64,000 nt of DNA from positions 149,113 through 213,112 of the forward strand of contig NZ_QKKX01000030.1 of NCBI RefSeq assembly GCF_003434305.1, given 5' to 3'. The notes below the pieces were generated by a model, which was given only the letters and a program-made list of their open reading frames with translations, was not told the origin of the DNA and did not search any database. A program made the position numbers and the translations under genes. Origin of the DNA: Micromonospora sp. MW-13 (GTDB taxonomy: Bacteria > Actinomycetota > Actinomycetes > Mycobacteriales > Micromonosporaceae). This document shows, in pieces, positions 17,603 to 25,990 of the stretch (the stretch's first letter is position 1; each line of letters begins with the position of its first letter).

Positions 17603-19393
17603 GTGGACGTCGACGCCGGACACGGCGCCGCCCTGGGGGGCGCGCTCCCGACCCAGCCGGGTGAACTACCCCTGGCCCGTCGGCTGCGGTCCTTACTGAG
17701 CTGGCCGAGCGCCGAGACGGACCCGGTCACCCAGCTCGTCCGCACCCACCGGGCGATCCACACCGGCACCGACCCGTCGGTGCTGCGCCGGGCGTACACG
17801 ATCGCGGAGAACATGCACCGCGGCCAGTTCCGCAAGAGCGGCGAGCCGTACATCACCCATCCGCTGGCGGTCGCCCAGATCTGCGCGGAGCTGGGCATGG
17901 ACGCCATCACCCTGGTCGCCGCGCTGCTGCACGACACGGTGGAGGACACCCGCTACACCCTCCAGGCCCTCGCGGAGGACTTCGGCGGCGAGGTGGCCCA
18001 CCTGGTCGACGGGGTGACCAAGTTCGACAAGGCGTTCTACGGCAAGGCCGCCGAGGCGGAGACCACCCGCAAGATGATCATCGCGGCCGGCAAGGACGTC
18101 CGGGTGCTGATCATCAAGCTGGCCGACCGGCTGCACAACATGCGCACCCTCGGGGTCCGCTCGGCCGCGTCGCGGGAGCGCATCGCCCGCAAGACCCTGG
18201 AGGTGCTGGTCCCGCTCTGCGACCGGCTCGGCATCCAGACCCTCAAACGCGAGCTGGACGACGTGGTGCTGCTGCACCTGGAGCCCGACGAGCACGCCCG
18301 GATCGCCCGGTTCGTGCACGACCGGCCCGGCTGGGACGCGTACCTCGGCGACGTGGTCGCCAAGGCGAAGGTGGCGCTGCGCCGAAGCCGGGTCGACGCC
18401 ATGGTGGCCCCCCGCCCCCGGCACCTCTACTCGATCTGGAAGGACACCGTCGGCGGCGGCCACGGCACCCCGTACGACCTGCCCCGGATCGTGATCGTGG
18501 TGGACGGTCCGGCGACCGACTGCTACGCGGCCCTCGGCGCGGTGCACGGCCTCTGGCGGCCCGTCCCCGGCCGGTTCAAGGACTTCATCGCCTCCCCCAA
18601 GAACAACCTCTACCGCTCGCTGCACACCACCGTGTGCGGCCCGAAGAACCGCACGGTCGAGGTGTTGATCCGCACCGAGGAGATGCACCGCTCCGCCGAG
18701 TACGGCATCGCCGCCGACTTCCGGTTCCCCCGCACCGCCGGGGCCGCCGCCACCCGCGCCCAGCAGCTCGACTGGCTGCGCCGGGTGCTCGACTGGGAGC
18801 AGGAGGCCGCGGACCCGGCGCAGTTCCTCCAGTCGCTGCGCTGCGACCTCGCCGAGGCGCAGGTCCAGGTGGTCGCCGAGGGCCGGCAGGTGGTCCTCCC
18901 CGCCGGGGCGACCCCGGTGGACGTGGCGTACGAGCTGGGCCCCGACCGGGGCGACCGCTGCCTGGCGGCCCGGATCAACGGCCGGCTGGCCCCACTCTCC
19001 TCCGAGCTGGACGAGGGCGACGTGGTGGAGATCTTCACCGAGTCCGACGCCGAGACCGGCTTCGAGGCGGACGTCGCCCCTCGCGGCCCCCGCAGGGAGT
19101 GGCTCGGCTTCGTCAAGTCCCCGCACGCCCAGATGCAGATCAACCGCTGGTTCGCCGAGCACACCGAGCCGGGCATCTCGATCGCGGACAAGGTCCGCCT
19201 CGGCCGGGCCACCATCGGGCTGGCGCTGCGCAAGCACGACCGGGGGCTGGCCAACGACCTGCCGCTGCTGCGGCTGTCGGAGGAACTGGGCTATCCCGAC
19301 CTGGAGACCCTGCTGGTGGCGGTCTTCGACCGGGCCATCGAGCCCGACGCGGTGGTACGCCAGCTCATCGACCTGGTGGACCACCGACAGTGA
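17603..19393 (+). CDS. Short RelA/SpoT homologue lacking ACT domain
   Basis: A 596-residue Rel-family protein. The HD hydrolase domain is intact: LLHDTVEDT near residue 112 and KLADRLHNMRT near residue 173, the residues that bind metal and (p)ppGpp. The synthetase domain (about residues 255-390) is recognisable from RFKDFIASPKNNLYRSLHTT and EMHRSAEYGIAA. It is degenerate, however: the usual D-L-x-x-x-R strand reads YDLPRIVIVV, the RxK loop reads RPRH, and E-x-Q-I-R-T reads EVLIRT. A TGS domain (about 405-475) follows, but the zinc-finger and ACT regions of full-length Rel (about 750-850 residues) are missing. It may act mainly as a (p)ppGpp hydrolase. The GTG at 17603 sits 8 nt after AGGAGG; a GTG at 17594 would overlap that site. 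Confidence 0.85.
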   Translation: MDVDAGHGAALGGALPTQPGELPLARRLRSLLSWPSAETDPVTQLVRTHRAIHTGTDPSVLRRAYTIAENMHRGQFRKSGEPYITHPLAVAQICAELGMDAITLVAALLHDTVEDTRYTLQALAEDFGGEVAHLVDGVTKFDKAFYGKAAEAETTRKMIIAAGKDVRVLIIKLADRLHNMRTLGVRSAASRERIARKTLEVLVPLCDRLGIQTLKRELDDVVLLHLEPDEHARIARFVHDRPGWDAYLGDVVAKAKVALRRSRVDAMVAPRPRHLYSIWKDTVGGGHGTPYDLPRIVIVVDGPATDCYAALGAVHGLWRPVPGRFKDFIASPKNNLYRSLHTTVCGPKNRTVEVLIRTEEMHRSAEYGIAADFRFPRTAGAAATRAQQLDWLRRVLDWEQEAADPAQFLQSLRCDLAEAQVQVVAEGRQVVLPAGATPVDVAYELGPDRGDRCLAARINGRLAPLSSELDEGDVVEIFTESDAETGFEADVAPRGPRREWLGFVKSPHAQMQINRWFAEHTEPGISIADKVRLGRATIGLALRKHDRGLANDLPLLRLSEELGYPDLETLLVAVFDRAIEPDAVVRQLIDLVDHRQ

Positions 19394-19434
19394 CCGATCT
19401 CCCCCCGGTGGCCGGCGCGGCCCACGCCGGCCAC

Positions 19435-19440
19435 TAGCCT
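19435..19440 (+). promoter_or_regulatory. Leaderless -10 hexamer for Nudix gene
   Basis: TAGCCT lies 6 nt before the ATG at 19447. No Shine-Dalgarno sequence is present. The arrangement predicts a transcript beginning at the start codon. Confidence 0.6.
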
Positions 19441-19446
19441 GGACCC

Positions 19447-19983
19447 ATGATCCCCCGCTCCCGCGCCACCGGACGGGCCTTCGCCTACCAGCTCTTCTAC
19501 CGGCTGCCCGTGTCGGTGCGGCGCCGGCTGGTCCGGCTCGCCACACCGAAGTACATCGTCGGGGCGGTCACCCTGGTCCGCGACACCGAGGCCGACGGCC
19601 CCGGCCGCCTGCTGCTGCTGCGCCAGCCGCCGGGACACAGTTGGACGCTCCCGGCCGGGCTGCTGCAACGCGGCGAGGACCCGATCGTCGGCGCGGCACG
19701 CGAGCTGTTCGAGGAGTCCGGGGTCCGGCTCGCCCCGGACCGGCTCCGGCCGGCGGTGCCGAACGCGCTGGTGCACGCCAAGGGCTGGGTGGACGTGGTC
19801 TTCGAGACGGAGGTTCCGGCGTCGACCACGGAGCTGAAGGTCGACGGCGCGGAGGTCTTCGAGGCGGCCTGGCACCCGCTGGACGACCTGCCCCGGCTGA
19901 GCCGGGCGACGGCGAACCTGCTCGGCCACTACGGCATCGGGCCACGGGCCGGCGAGGTGTCGCCGCCCCGCCCGACGGCGTGA
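19447..19983 (+). CDS. Nudix hydrolase
   Basis: A 178-residue Nudix protein with a perfect box: GEDPIVGAARELFEESGV lies within G-x5-E-x7-R-E-x2-E-E-x-G spacing at about residues 74-96. The family hydrolyses nucleoside diphosphates linked to another moiety; the exact substrate is not readable from the sequence. An N-terminal basic extension (RATGRAFAYQLFYRLPVSVRRRLVRLA) may contact membrane or nucleic acid. Its TGA overlaps the GTG of the nucleotidyltransferase gene (GTGA), so the two are translationally coupled, suggesting a shared sugar-nucleotide pathway. The coupling and Nudix box are seen; the pathway is inference. Confidence 0.88.
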   Translation: MIPRSRATGRAFAYQLFYRLPVSVRRRLVRLATPKYIVGAVTLVRDTEADGPGRLLLLRQPPGHSWTLPAGLLQRGEDPIVGAARELFEESGVRLAPDRLRPAVPNALVHAKGWVDVVFETEVPASTTELKVDGAEVFEAAWHPLDDLPRLSRATANLLGHYGIGPRAGEVSPPRPTA

Positions 19984-20942
19984 CCGTCCCGGCGTCCGGT
20001 GCCGCCCGCCCGGCGGACGGCGCCGGCCCCGTCGGTGCCCCGACCGGCCGGTCCGGCGACCCCACCGCCGCGACCACGCCGGGCCCCGCCGGAGGCGGGC
20101 CGGAGGTCTGCGCGGTGGTGCTCGCCGCGGGCGAGGGGACCCGGCTGCGCCCGCTGACCGAGCGGCTGCCCAAGGCGCTCTGCCCGGTCGGCAACACCCC
20201 GCTGCTGGACCGGGCGCTGGCCCGGCTGGCCGGGCTCGGCCTCACCGGTCCGGCCCGGGTCGCGGTGAACGCCTGCTACCTCGGCGACCAGGTCGTCGCG
20301 CACGTCGCCGGCCGGGCCCACCTGTCGGTCGAGCCCGGCGACCCGCTCGGCACGGCCGGCGGCGTGGCGAACCTGCGGAACTGGATCGCCGGCCGGGGCG
20401 TGCTGGTCGGCAACGCCGACGCGTACCTGGCGGATCCCGCCGCCGCGCCGGGCCCGGACGTCGCCGCCCTGCTGGCCGGCTGGGACGGCGAGACCGTGCG
20501 CCTGCTCGGCCAGCCCGCCGACGACCCGGCCGCCCCCGGCACCTTCGACGGCCACCGGTTCGTCGGCTTCTCGCTGCTGCCCTGGCGGCTGGTGCGGGGC
20601 CTGCCCGTCGCGCCGGGCGACCTGGTCCGGGCGGTGTGGCGGCCGGCCGAGGCGGCCGGGGCGCTGACCGTGGTGCCGTACCGGGGCACCTTCTACGACA
20701 CCGGCACCCCGGCGGACTACCTGGCGGCGAACCTGCACGCCGCGGGCGGCGGCAACCTGGTCGACCCGAGCGCCACGGTGACCGGGCGATGCCGGGAGGC
20801 GGTGGTGGGCGCGGGGGCGACGGTGCGGGGCGAGGTGACCCGCTCGGTGGTCTGGCCGGGCGCCGAGGTGGCCGCCGGGGAGCACCTGACCGGGGTGGTC
20901 CGCGCGGCGGGGGGCCTGACCGTACCGGCCGCGCCCCGCTGA
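19980..20942 (+). CDS. Sugar-phosphate nucleotidyltransferase
   Basis: A 320-residue nucleotidyltransferase of the RmlA/GlmU/mannose-1-phosphate guanylyltransferase fold. After a disordered N-terminal ~35 residues comes the pyrophosphorylase signature VVLAAGEGTRLRPLT with the Lys of LPKALCPVGN, the nucleotide and sugar-phosphate binding loop. EPGDPLGTAGGVANL and LVGNADAYL correspond to the base-binding and metal-binding segments. The C-terminus (VDPSATVTG; GAGATVRGEVTRSVVWPG) is a short left-handed beta-helix with hexapeptide-like repeats. The reaction is NTP plus sugar-1-phosphate to NDP-sugar and pyrophosphate; the sugar is unknown. It starts by GTGA overlap with the Nudix gene. Candidate products include GDP-mannose for PimB', but that is speculation. 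Confidence 0.85.
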   Translation: MTVPASGAARPADGAGPVGAPTGRSGDPTAATTPGPAGGGPEVCAVVLAAGEGTRLRPLTERLPKALCPVGNTPLLDRALARLAGLGLTGPARVAVNACYLGDQVVAHVAGRAHLSVEPGDPLGTAGGVANLRNWIAGRGVLVGNADAYLADPAAAPGPDVAALLAGWDGETVRLLGQPADDPAAPGTFDGHRFVGFSLLPWRLVRGLPVAPGDLVRAVWRPAEAAGALTVVPYRGTFYDTGTPADYLAANLHAAGGGNLVDPSATVTGRCREAVVGAGATVRGEVTRSVVWPGAEVAAGEHLTGVVRAAGGLTVPAAPR

Positions 20943-21063
20943 GCACGGCCCGGCGGCTCACCCCGTGACGACCCGCCGTCCCCGGTCCGGGCGGATCGGG
21001 TGGCCTCTAGCATGGTGATCGACGCCGACCGGCGGGAGTGGACGCACGACGAAGGGCGGACCC

Positions 21064-21351
21064 GTGATCACCGCGATCGTACTGATCGACTGCGCCACCG
21101 ACTCGATCCCCGAGGTGGCCGAGAACCTGGCCAACCTGCCCGGGGTCAGCGAGGTCTACTCCGTGGCCGGGCATCGCGACCTGATCGCCATCGTGCGGGT
21201 CCGGGAGTTCGACGAGATCGCCCAGGTGATCGCCGGCAGCATCTCCAAGGTGCCGGGCGTGCTGGACACGGAGTCGCACATCGCCTTCCGGGCGTACTCC
21301 CGGCACGACCTGGAGGAGGCGTTCGCGATCGGCCTGGCCAGCGCGGACTGA
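21064..21351 (+). CDS. Stand-alone RAM (Lrp/AsnC ligand-binding) domain
   Basis: A 95-residue protein consisting only of the alpha/beta ligand-binding (RAM) domain of Lrp/AsnC regulators. VLIDCATDSIPEVAENLANLP is the first strand-helix unit, VAGHRDLIAIVRV the middle strands and GVLDTESHIAFRAYS the final strand. The DNA-binding helix-turn-helix is missing. Such proteins oligomerise and bind amino acids and may modulate other Lrp proteins or enzymes. The GTG is preceded by AAGGGCGG; TAGCAT at 21007-21012 could be the promoter of a ~50-nt leader. A strong hairpin follows the stop. No operon partner is visible. Confidence 0.85.
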   Translation: MITAIVLIDCATDSIPEVAENLANLPGVSEVYSVAGHRDLIAIVRVREFDEIAQVIAGSISKVPGVLDTESHIAFRAYSRHDLEEAFAIGLASAD

Positions 21352-21367
21352 CCCGCCCCACGCACGG

Positions 21368-21403
21368 CGGTAGCCAGCCCACCGACAGATGGGCTGGCTA
21401 CCG
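21368..21403. terminator. Bidirectional hairpin between RAM gene and DUF4142 gene
   Basis: A perfect 14-bp stem (CGGTAGCCAGCCCA, 21368-21381, and its complement 21390-21403) with an 8-nt loop sits between two converging genes, 17 bp after one stop and 15 bp after the other. No T-tract follows on either strand. Confidence 0.75.
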
Positions 21404-21417
21404 GCGGTGCTACGACG

Positions 21418-22113
21418 TCAGCTCGCGCTCGGAGCCGGCGACTCGGTGCCGCCCGGGGCCGGGGACTCGGTGCCGCCCGGAGTCGGGGACTCGGTGCCGC
21501 CCGGAGTCGGCGACTCGGTGCCGCCCGGGGCCGGCGTCGTGGCGCTGCCACCCGGGCTGGGCGTGCCGCTGGCGCTGGTCTGCGGGACCGGGACGCCCAG
21601 GGTCTGGGCCAGGGCCACCAGCGCGTCGTAGTGCGCCTGGAGCACCGGCAGGGCGTTCTGGGCCAGCTGGACCACCGACTGCTCGGAGCCCTGCGAGATC
21701 TCGGTCTGGGTGGCCTGGATGGCCTGGACGTGGCCAGCCAGCTCGGCGGTCACCCACGCCTTGTCGAACTCGGCGCCGCTGAGGTTCTTCAGCCTGTCGA
21801 CGACCTGCTGCTGGTCGGCGTTCGGCGCGTTCGGCAGCTGGACGTTGAGCTGCTGCGCGGTGCTCTGTACCGTCTGGTCCAGCTGGGTGTGGTCCGTGAC
21901 GAACTGGGCACCCAGGTCCTTGACCTGCTGGTTCTGGCCCTTCTGCTGCGCCAGGTTCCCGGTTTCGATCTCCGTCAGGTTCACCTGGTGCAGCGCCTGC
22001 AGGTACTGGGTGTCCTGCGTCGACGGCTGCGCCGCGGCCTGCGCCGCCGTCGCGGGCGCCAGCCCGACCACCACCAGGGTGGCGAGCAGTCCGAGGCGTT
22101 TGAGACCCAACAT
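21418..22113 (-). CDS. Secreted DUF4142 protein with Pro/Ser repeat tail
   Basis: A 231-residue exported protein. The signal peptide is MLGLKRLGLLATLVVVGLA followed by an AQA-type cleavage site near residue 25. The mature part is a four-helix DUF4142 domain rich in Gln (DTQYLQALHQVNLTEIETG; FVTDHTQLDQTV; AYV-like helix ending HYDALVALAQTLG), of unknown, possibly cell-envelope or stress-related, function. The C-terminal ~45 residues are a low-complexity tail of four GGTESP repeats that could span the cell wall. The ATG at 22113 is preceded by GGGGGG at 4 nt. It is convergent with the RAM gene and is not in an obvious operon. Confidence 0.82.
   Translation of the reverse strand: MLGLKRLGLLATLVVVGLAPATAAQAAAQPSTQDTQYLQALHQVNLTEIETGNLAQQKGQNQQVKDLGAQFVTDHTQLDQTVQSTAQQLNVQLPNAPNADQQQVVDRLKNLSGAEFDKAWVTAELAGHVQAIQATQTEISQGSEQSVVQLAQNALPVLQAHYDALVALAQTLGVPVPQTSASGTPSPGGSATTPAPGGTESPTPGGTESPTPGGTESPAPGGTESPAPSAS
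21431..21534. repeat. 24-bp tandem repeat, four copies
   Basis: GACTCGGTGCCGCCCGG recurs at 21440, 21464, 21488 and 21512, an exact 24-bp period. It encodes the eight-residue PGGTESPx repeats at the end of the DUF4142 protein. The period is a multiple of three, so the frame is maintained. Confidence 0.9.
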
Positions 22114-22248
22114 GTTTCCCCCCCTTTTGTCGTTGGACCGCACGGATACCCGGCTGACCCGGATTAACCCTGCGGATCGGCGACCGGTCCGGCGTGGGGC
22201 CCGGGGCGGCGGACAGCGGGCGGCGGTCGCCCGGGGGCGGGAAACGGA

Positions 22249-22284
22249 CGTGGCGCCCGCCGGAGGGATCCGACGGGCGCCACG
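22249..22284 (-). terminator. Hairpin downstream of qcrB
   Basis: An 11-bp stem (CGTGGCGCCCG, 22249-22259, pairing with 22274-22284) lies 20 bp beyond the qcrB stop. There is no T-tract. It is the likely end of the ctaE-qcrCAB transcript. Confidence 0.6.
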
Positions 22285-22303
22285 CGCGGGTGTCTCGGGC
22301 GGG

Positions 22304-23929
22304 TCAGCGGCGGCTCTCGCCGCTGCCGATCTCCTCCCGCTCCGGCCGGGGCTCGACCGGCGGGTGCCCCGGCGAGACCGGCGCCTCGGCCGGCTTCTCG
22401 ATCGGGTAGAAGAAGCCCCGGACGGCCGGGCCGAGGGCGCCGAGCCGGTTCATCTTCTTGGGCACCACCCAGCCGACGTAGTCCAGCTCGCCGTGGCCGT
22501 CGTGGCCCGCCGCGGTGAGCGGCTGGTGGACCTCCTCGAACCGGCCGTCCGGCAGCCGCCGGATGATGCCGGTCTCCACACCGTGGGCCAGCACCTCCCG
22601 GTCGTGCTGCTGGAGACCCAGGCAGATCCGGTACGTCACGTAGTACGCCAGCGGCGGGAGGACCAGCAGGCCGATCCGGCCCGCCCAGGTCATCGCGTTC
22701 AGGCTGATCTGGAACTTGTCCGCGATCACGTCGTTGCTGCCCGAGAGGGTGAGCACGACGTAGAACGACACCGCCATCGCGCCGATCGCGGTCCGCTCCG
22801 GGACGTCCCGGGGGCGCTGGAGCAGGTTGTGGCTGCGGGTGTCCTTGAGCCGGCGGGCCTCCACGAACGGGTAGAGCGTGGAGAGGCCGACCAGGATGCC
22901 CGGCAGCACGACCGTGGGCCAGAACAGCGGCGGGATGACGTACCCGTCGCCGATCGGGATGTTGATCTCCCAGGCCGGCATCAGGCGGGTGGAACCGTCC
23001 AGGAACATGACGTACCAGTCGGGCTGGCTGGCGGCCGAGACCACCCACGCCTCGTACGGGCCGAAGTACCAGATCGGGTTGATCTGGAACAGACCACCCA
23101 TCAGGGCGATCACGCCGAAGACGACCATGAAGAAGCCGCCCTGCTTCAGCGCGTACCGCGGGAACATCCGCTCGCCGACCACGTTGTCGTTGGTCCGGCC
23201 GGGGCCGGGCCACTGGGTGTGCTTCTGCTTGAAGACCAGGCCGAGGTGGGCGCTGATCAGCGCCACCAGCAGACCCGGGACGAGCAGGACGTGGGCGATG
23301 AAGAACCGGCTGATGATGATGTCGCCCGGGAACTCCCCGCCGAAGACCGACGAGGTGACCCAGGAGCCGATCACCGGGATCGACAGCATGATCGCGGAGG
23401 CGATCCGCAGGCCGGTGCCGGACAGGCCGTCGTCCGGCAGCGAGTAGCCGGTGAAGCCGGCCAGGAAGCCGACCCAGAACAGCAGCGAGCCGATGATCCA
23501 GTTGGTCTCCCGCGGCTTGCGGAACGCGCCGGTGAAGAAGACCCGCAGCATGTGCACGACGATCGCGGCCATGAACAGCAGCGCCGACCAGTGGTGCATC
23601 TGCCGCATGATCAGGCCACCGCGGACGTCGAACGAGATGTCCAGGCTGGAGGCGTACGCGGCGGACATCGGCGTGCCCCGCAGCGGGGCGTAGCTGCCGT
23701 TGTAGACGACCTCGGTCATCGCCGGCTCGTAGAAGAAGGTGAGGAAGACACCGGTCAGCAGCAGCACGACGAACGAGAACAGCGCGATCTCGCCGAGCAG
23801 GAACGACCAGTGGTCCGGGAAGACCTTGTTCAGCAGCTTGCGCAGCGGGGTGGAGACCTGGAACCGCTCGTCCACCCCCACCGCGGCCTTGCCCGGCACG
23901 GACGCCATGTCCAACTTACGACGCTTCAC
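22304..23929 (-). CDS. qcrB: Cytochrome bc1 complex cytochrome b subunit
   Basis: A 541-residue membrane protein that oxidises menaquinol in the actinobacterial bc1-aa3 supercomplex. About eight to ten hydrophobic helices are visible. Haem-binding His residues sit in MRQMHHWSALLFMAAIVVHMLRVFF (two shorter motifs: MHHW and VVHMLR) and in FFIAHVLLVP and LISAHLGL. The quinol-site segment is the PDWY of ASQPDWYVMFLDG (PEWY-like). The C-terminal ~100 residues form the extra cytosolic extension typical of actinobacteria. The GTG at 23929 overlaps the qcrA stop (GTGA), so it is translationally coupled. It ends the operon ctaE-qcrC-qcrA-qcrB. Confidence 0.95.
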   Translation of the reverse strand: MKRRKLDMASVPGKAAVGVDERFQVSTPLRKLLNKVFPDHWSFLLGEIALFSFVVLLLTGVFLTFFYEPAMTEVVYNGSYAPLRGTPMSAAYASSLDISFDVRGGLIMRQMHHWSALLFMAAIVVHMLRVFFTGAFRKPRETNWIIGSLLFWVGFLAGFTGYSLPDDGLSGTGLRIASAIMLSIPVIGSWVTSSVFGGEFPGDIIISRFFIAHVLLVPGLLVALISAHLGLVFKQKHTQWPGPGRTNDNVVGERMFPRYALKQGGFFMVVFGVIALMGGLFQINPIWYFGPYEAWVVSAASQPDWYVMFLDGSTRLMPAWEINIPIGDGYVIPPLFWPTVVLPGILVGLSTLYPFVEARRLKDTRSHNLLQRPRDVPERTAIGAMAVSFYVVLTLSGSNDVIADKFQISLNAMTWAGRIGLLVLPPLAYYVTYRICLGLQQHDREVLAHGVETGIIRRLPDGRFEEVHQPLTAAGHDGHGELDYVGWVVPKKMNRLGALGPAVRGFFYPIEKPAEAPVSPGHPPVEPRPEREEIGSGESRR

Positions 23930-25014
23930 GGCCGCTCCCAGAAGTCAGGCCCGACGGTCTCGGTGTAGTCCGACCGCGCCACGAAGAAGCCCTCTTCGTC
24001 CACCTCGATCGGCAGCTGTGGCAGCCGCCGGCTGGCCGGGCCGAAGACCGGCCGCGCGTTGTCGGTGATCAGGAACTGGGACTGGTGGCACGGGCAGAGC
24101 AGGCGGTTGGTCTGCTGCTCGTACAGGCTCGCCGGGCAGCCCGCGTGCGTGCAGATCTTGGAGTACGCCGCGTAGTTGCCCCACATGAAGTTCGCGTGGC
24201 CGATCCGCTGGTTGGCCTCGCGGGACTTCTGGGCGTCCGACTCCCGCAGGTGGATCAGCAGCGTCGGGGAGTCGGCGTGCCGGTTGCTCACCCCGTGCTC
24301 GATGCCCGGGAAGACGGTGAGCTGGCCGCCGGCGCTGATGTCGGCCGGGCGGATCGGCCGGCCGTCCTCGCGGACCAGCCGGATCTTCTTGCCGGCGGCC
24401 GGGGCGAAGCCGGTGGTGAACATCTGGTTGTTCTTGTGCGGGTTGGAGATCAGGCCACCGACCAGCGGCGCCGCGGCGACCGCGCCGACCGGCACCAGGC
24501 CGGCCAGCAGCGAGATGCCCAGCAGCGGACGGCGCTTCACGCCCAGCTCGTCGGCGAGGTAGAGCATCGTCTCGCCGGTGATCTTGCGGCTCTCCGGCGC
24601 GTCGGGGTCTTCCACGTGCCGGTCCTGGATCGACACCTCCTTGGGCAGCAACTTCTTGCCCCAGGTCAGGATGCCGAAGCCGACGCCCAGCAGCGCCAGG
24701 CCGAGGGTGAGGCCGAGCAGCGGGGTGTAGTACTTGTCCCCGCCCGAGCCCGGCGCGTACTCCCAGGGCCACCAGATGTAGACGGCCAGGAAGGCGGTCG
24801 CGGCCAGGCCGGTCAGCAGGAAGAACGAGGCGACCGTGCGGGTCAGCCGCCGCTCCGCCCGGCTACCGGGGACGACCTGCTCCTCGTAGTGGACGATCTC
24901 GATGTCGTCCCGACGCGCGCCCTCCCGGACGATGTCGAACCGGCTCAGCCGCGGGTCGTGAACGTCGAGCGGCTCCGGGCCCTGCGGGGCCTGGTGCTCG
25001 GTCTGGGTGCTCAT
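23926..25014 (-). CDS. qcrA: Rieske iron-sulfur subunit of bc1 complex
   Basis: A 362-residue Rieske protein, larger than mitochondrial versions as usual in actinobacteria. Three hydrophobic helices are visible (SFFLLTGLAATAFLAVYIWW; LLGLTLGLALLGVGFGIL; ISLLAGLVPVGAVAAAPLVGG). The [2Fe-2S] cluster ligands are in CTHAGC and CPCHQSQF near residues 290 and 310. It takes electrons from menaquinol and passes them to the dihaem cytochrome c QcrC. The ATG at 25014 follows GAGGTGACGGC. It lies 67 bp after qcrC and overlaps qcrB by 4 bp. Confidence 0.95.
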   Translation of the reverse strand: MSTQTEHQAPQGPEPLDVHDPRLSRFDIVREGARRDDIEIVHYEEQVVPGSRAERRLTRTVASFFLLTGLAATAFLAVYIWWPWEYAPGSGGDKYYTPLLGLTLGLALLGVGFGILTWGKKLLPKEVSIQDRHVEDPDAPESRKITGETMLYLADELGVKRRPLLGISLLAGLVPVGAVAAAPLVGGLISNPHKNNQMFTTGFAPAAGKKIRLVREDGRPIRPADISAGGQLTVFPGIEHGVSNRHADSPTLLIHLRESDAQKSREANQRIGHANFMWGNYAAYSKICTHAGCPASLYEQQTNRLLCPCHQSQFLITDNARPVFGPASRRLPQLPIEVDEEGFFVARSDYTETVGPDFWERP

Positions 25015-25081
25015 GCCGTCACCTCGCTACGGGCGGTGCCGGGCTGCGGCACCACAGCGCTGAATCGAATGATCCGCTCGG

Positions 25082-25918
25082 TCACGACTTGCCCGCAATC
25101 CACAGGCTGGCGAAGACGAGCGCGACGATGCCGACCAGGAAGATCGCCAGGCCCTCGGTGGACGGCCCGTACCGACCGAGGTTGAAGCCACCCTGGTCCT
25201 GGTCGGCCTTCAGGGTGCCCTGGATGTAGGCGATGATGTCCGCCTTCTGCTCCGGGGTGATCTGGTTGTCCCCGAAGACCGGCATGTTCTGCGGGCCACT
25301 CAGCATCGCGGCGTAGATCTGCCGGTCGCTGGCGGGGCGCAGGCTCGGCGCGAACTTGCCGGAGGACAGCGCGCCGCCGCCACCGCCGAAGGCGTGGCAC
25401 TGCGAGCAGTTGATCCGGAACAGCTCACCGCCGGTCGCCAGGTTGGCGCCCTCGCGCAGGTCGCCCTCGGGGACCTGCGGGCCACCGCCGAGCTCCTGGA
25501 CGAACTGGCCGAGCTGGCGGACCTCCTCGTCGGTGAACACCGGCGGCTTGCGCATGGCCTGCGCCTCCTGGCGGGCCATCGGCATGCGGCCGGAGCTGAC
25601 CTGGAACTCGACCGAGGCCGCGCCGACGCCGATCAGGCTCGGGCCACGACCCTCGACGCCCTGCGCGTTGCGACCGTGGCAGGACACGCAGCTCACGTCG
25701 AACAGCGCCTTGCCCTCGGCGGCGGCGCCGGTGAGCGGCGGGTTTTCCTGCGCCTGCACGCCGGGGGCGAAGACGGTGTAGGCGCCGCCGGCCAGCGTCA
25801 GCGCGGCGATCAGCCGGACCGCGGCGCCCAGCCGGCGGCGGCCCCTGCTGCGCGCTGCGGACCGCTCGCCGCGCAGCCGCGCGAGCAGACCGCGTCGGCG
25901 GTCGTTGTCAGAAGTCAT
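25082..25918 (-). CDS. qcrC: Dihaem cytochrome c subunit of bc1 complex
   Basis: A 278-residue membrane-anchored cytochrome cc. A basic N-terminus and hydrophobic segment (LIAALTLAGGAYTVFAPG) export it. Two haem attachment motifs, CVSCH (about residue 77) and CSQCH (about residue 172), define two cytochrome c domains. A C-terminal helix (LAIFLVGIVALVFASLWIAG) anchors it. It replaces a soluble cytochrome c by passing electrons directly from QcrA to the aa3 oxidase CtaC. The ATG follows AAGGACACAGGTC. ctaE lies 72 bp upstream and qcrA downstream in the same operon. Confidence 0.95.
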   Translation of the reverse strand: MTSDNDRRRGLLARLRGERSAARSRGRRRLGAAVRLIAALTLAGGAYTVFAPGVQAQENPPLTGAAAEGKALFDVSCVSCHGRNAQGVEGRGPSLIGVGAASVEFQVSSGRMPMARQEAQAMRKPPVFTDEEVRQLGQFVQELGGGPQVPEGDLREGANLATGGELFRINCSQCHAFGGGGGALSSGKFAPSLRPASDRQIYAAMLSGPQNMPVFGDNQITPEQKADIIAYIQGTLKADQDQGGFNLGRYGPSTEGLAIFLVGIVALVFASLWIAGKS

Positions 25919-25990
25919 GACCTGTGTCCTTAACCGGTGGGACCTTGTCTCAGGGGACGGGGCAGCGGCGCGGTTCGTGACGCGCCAAGA

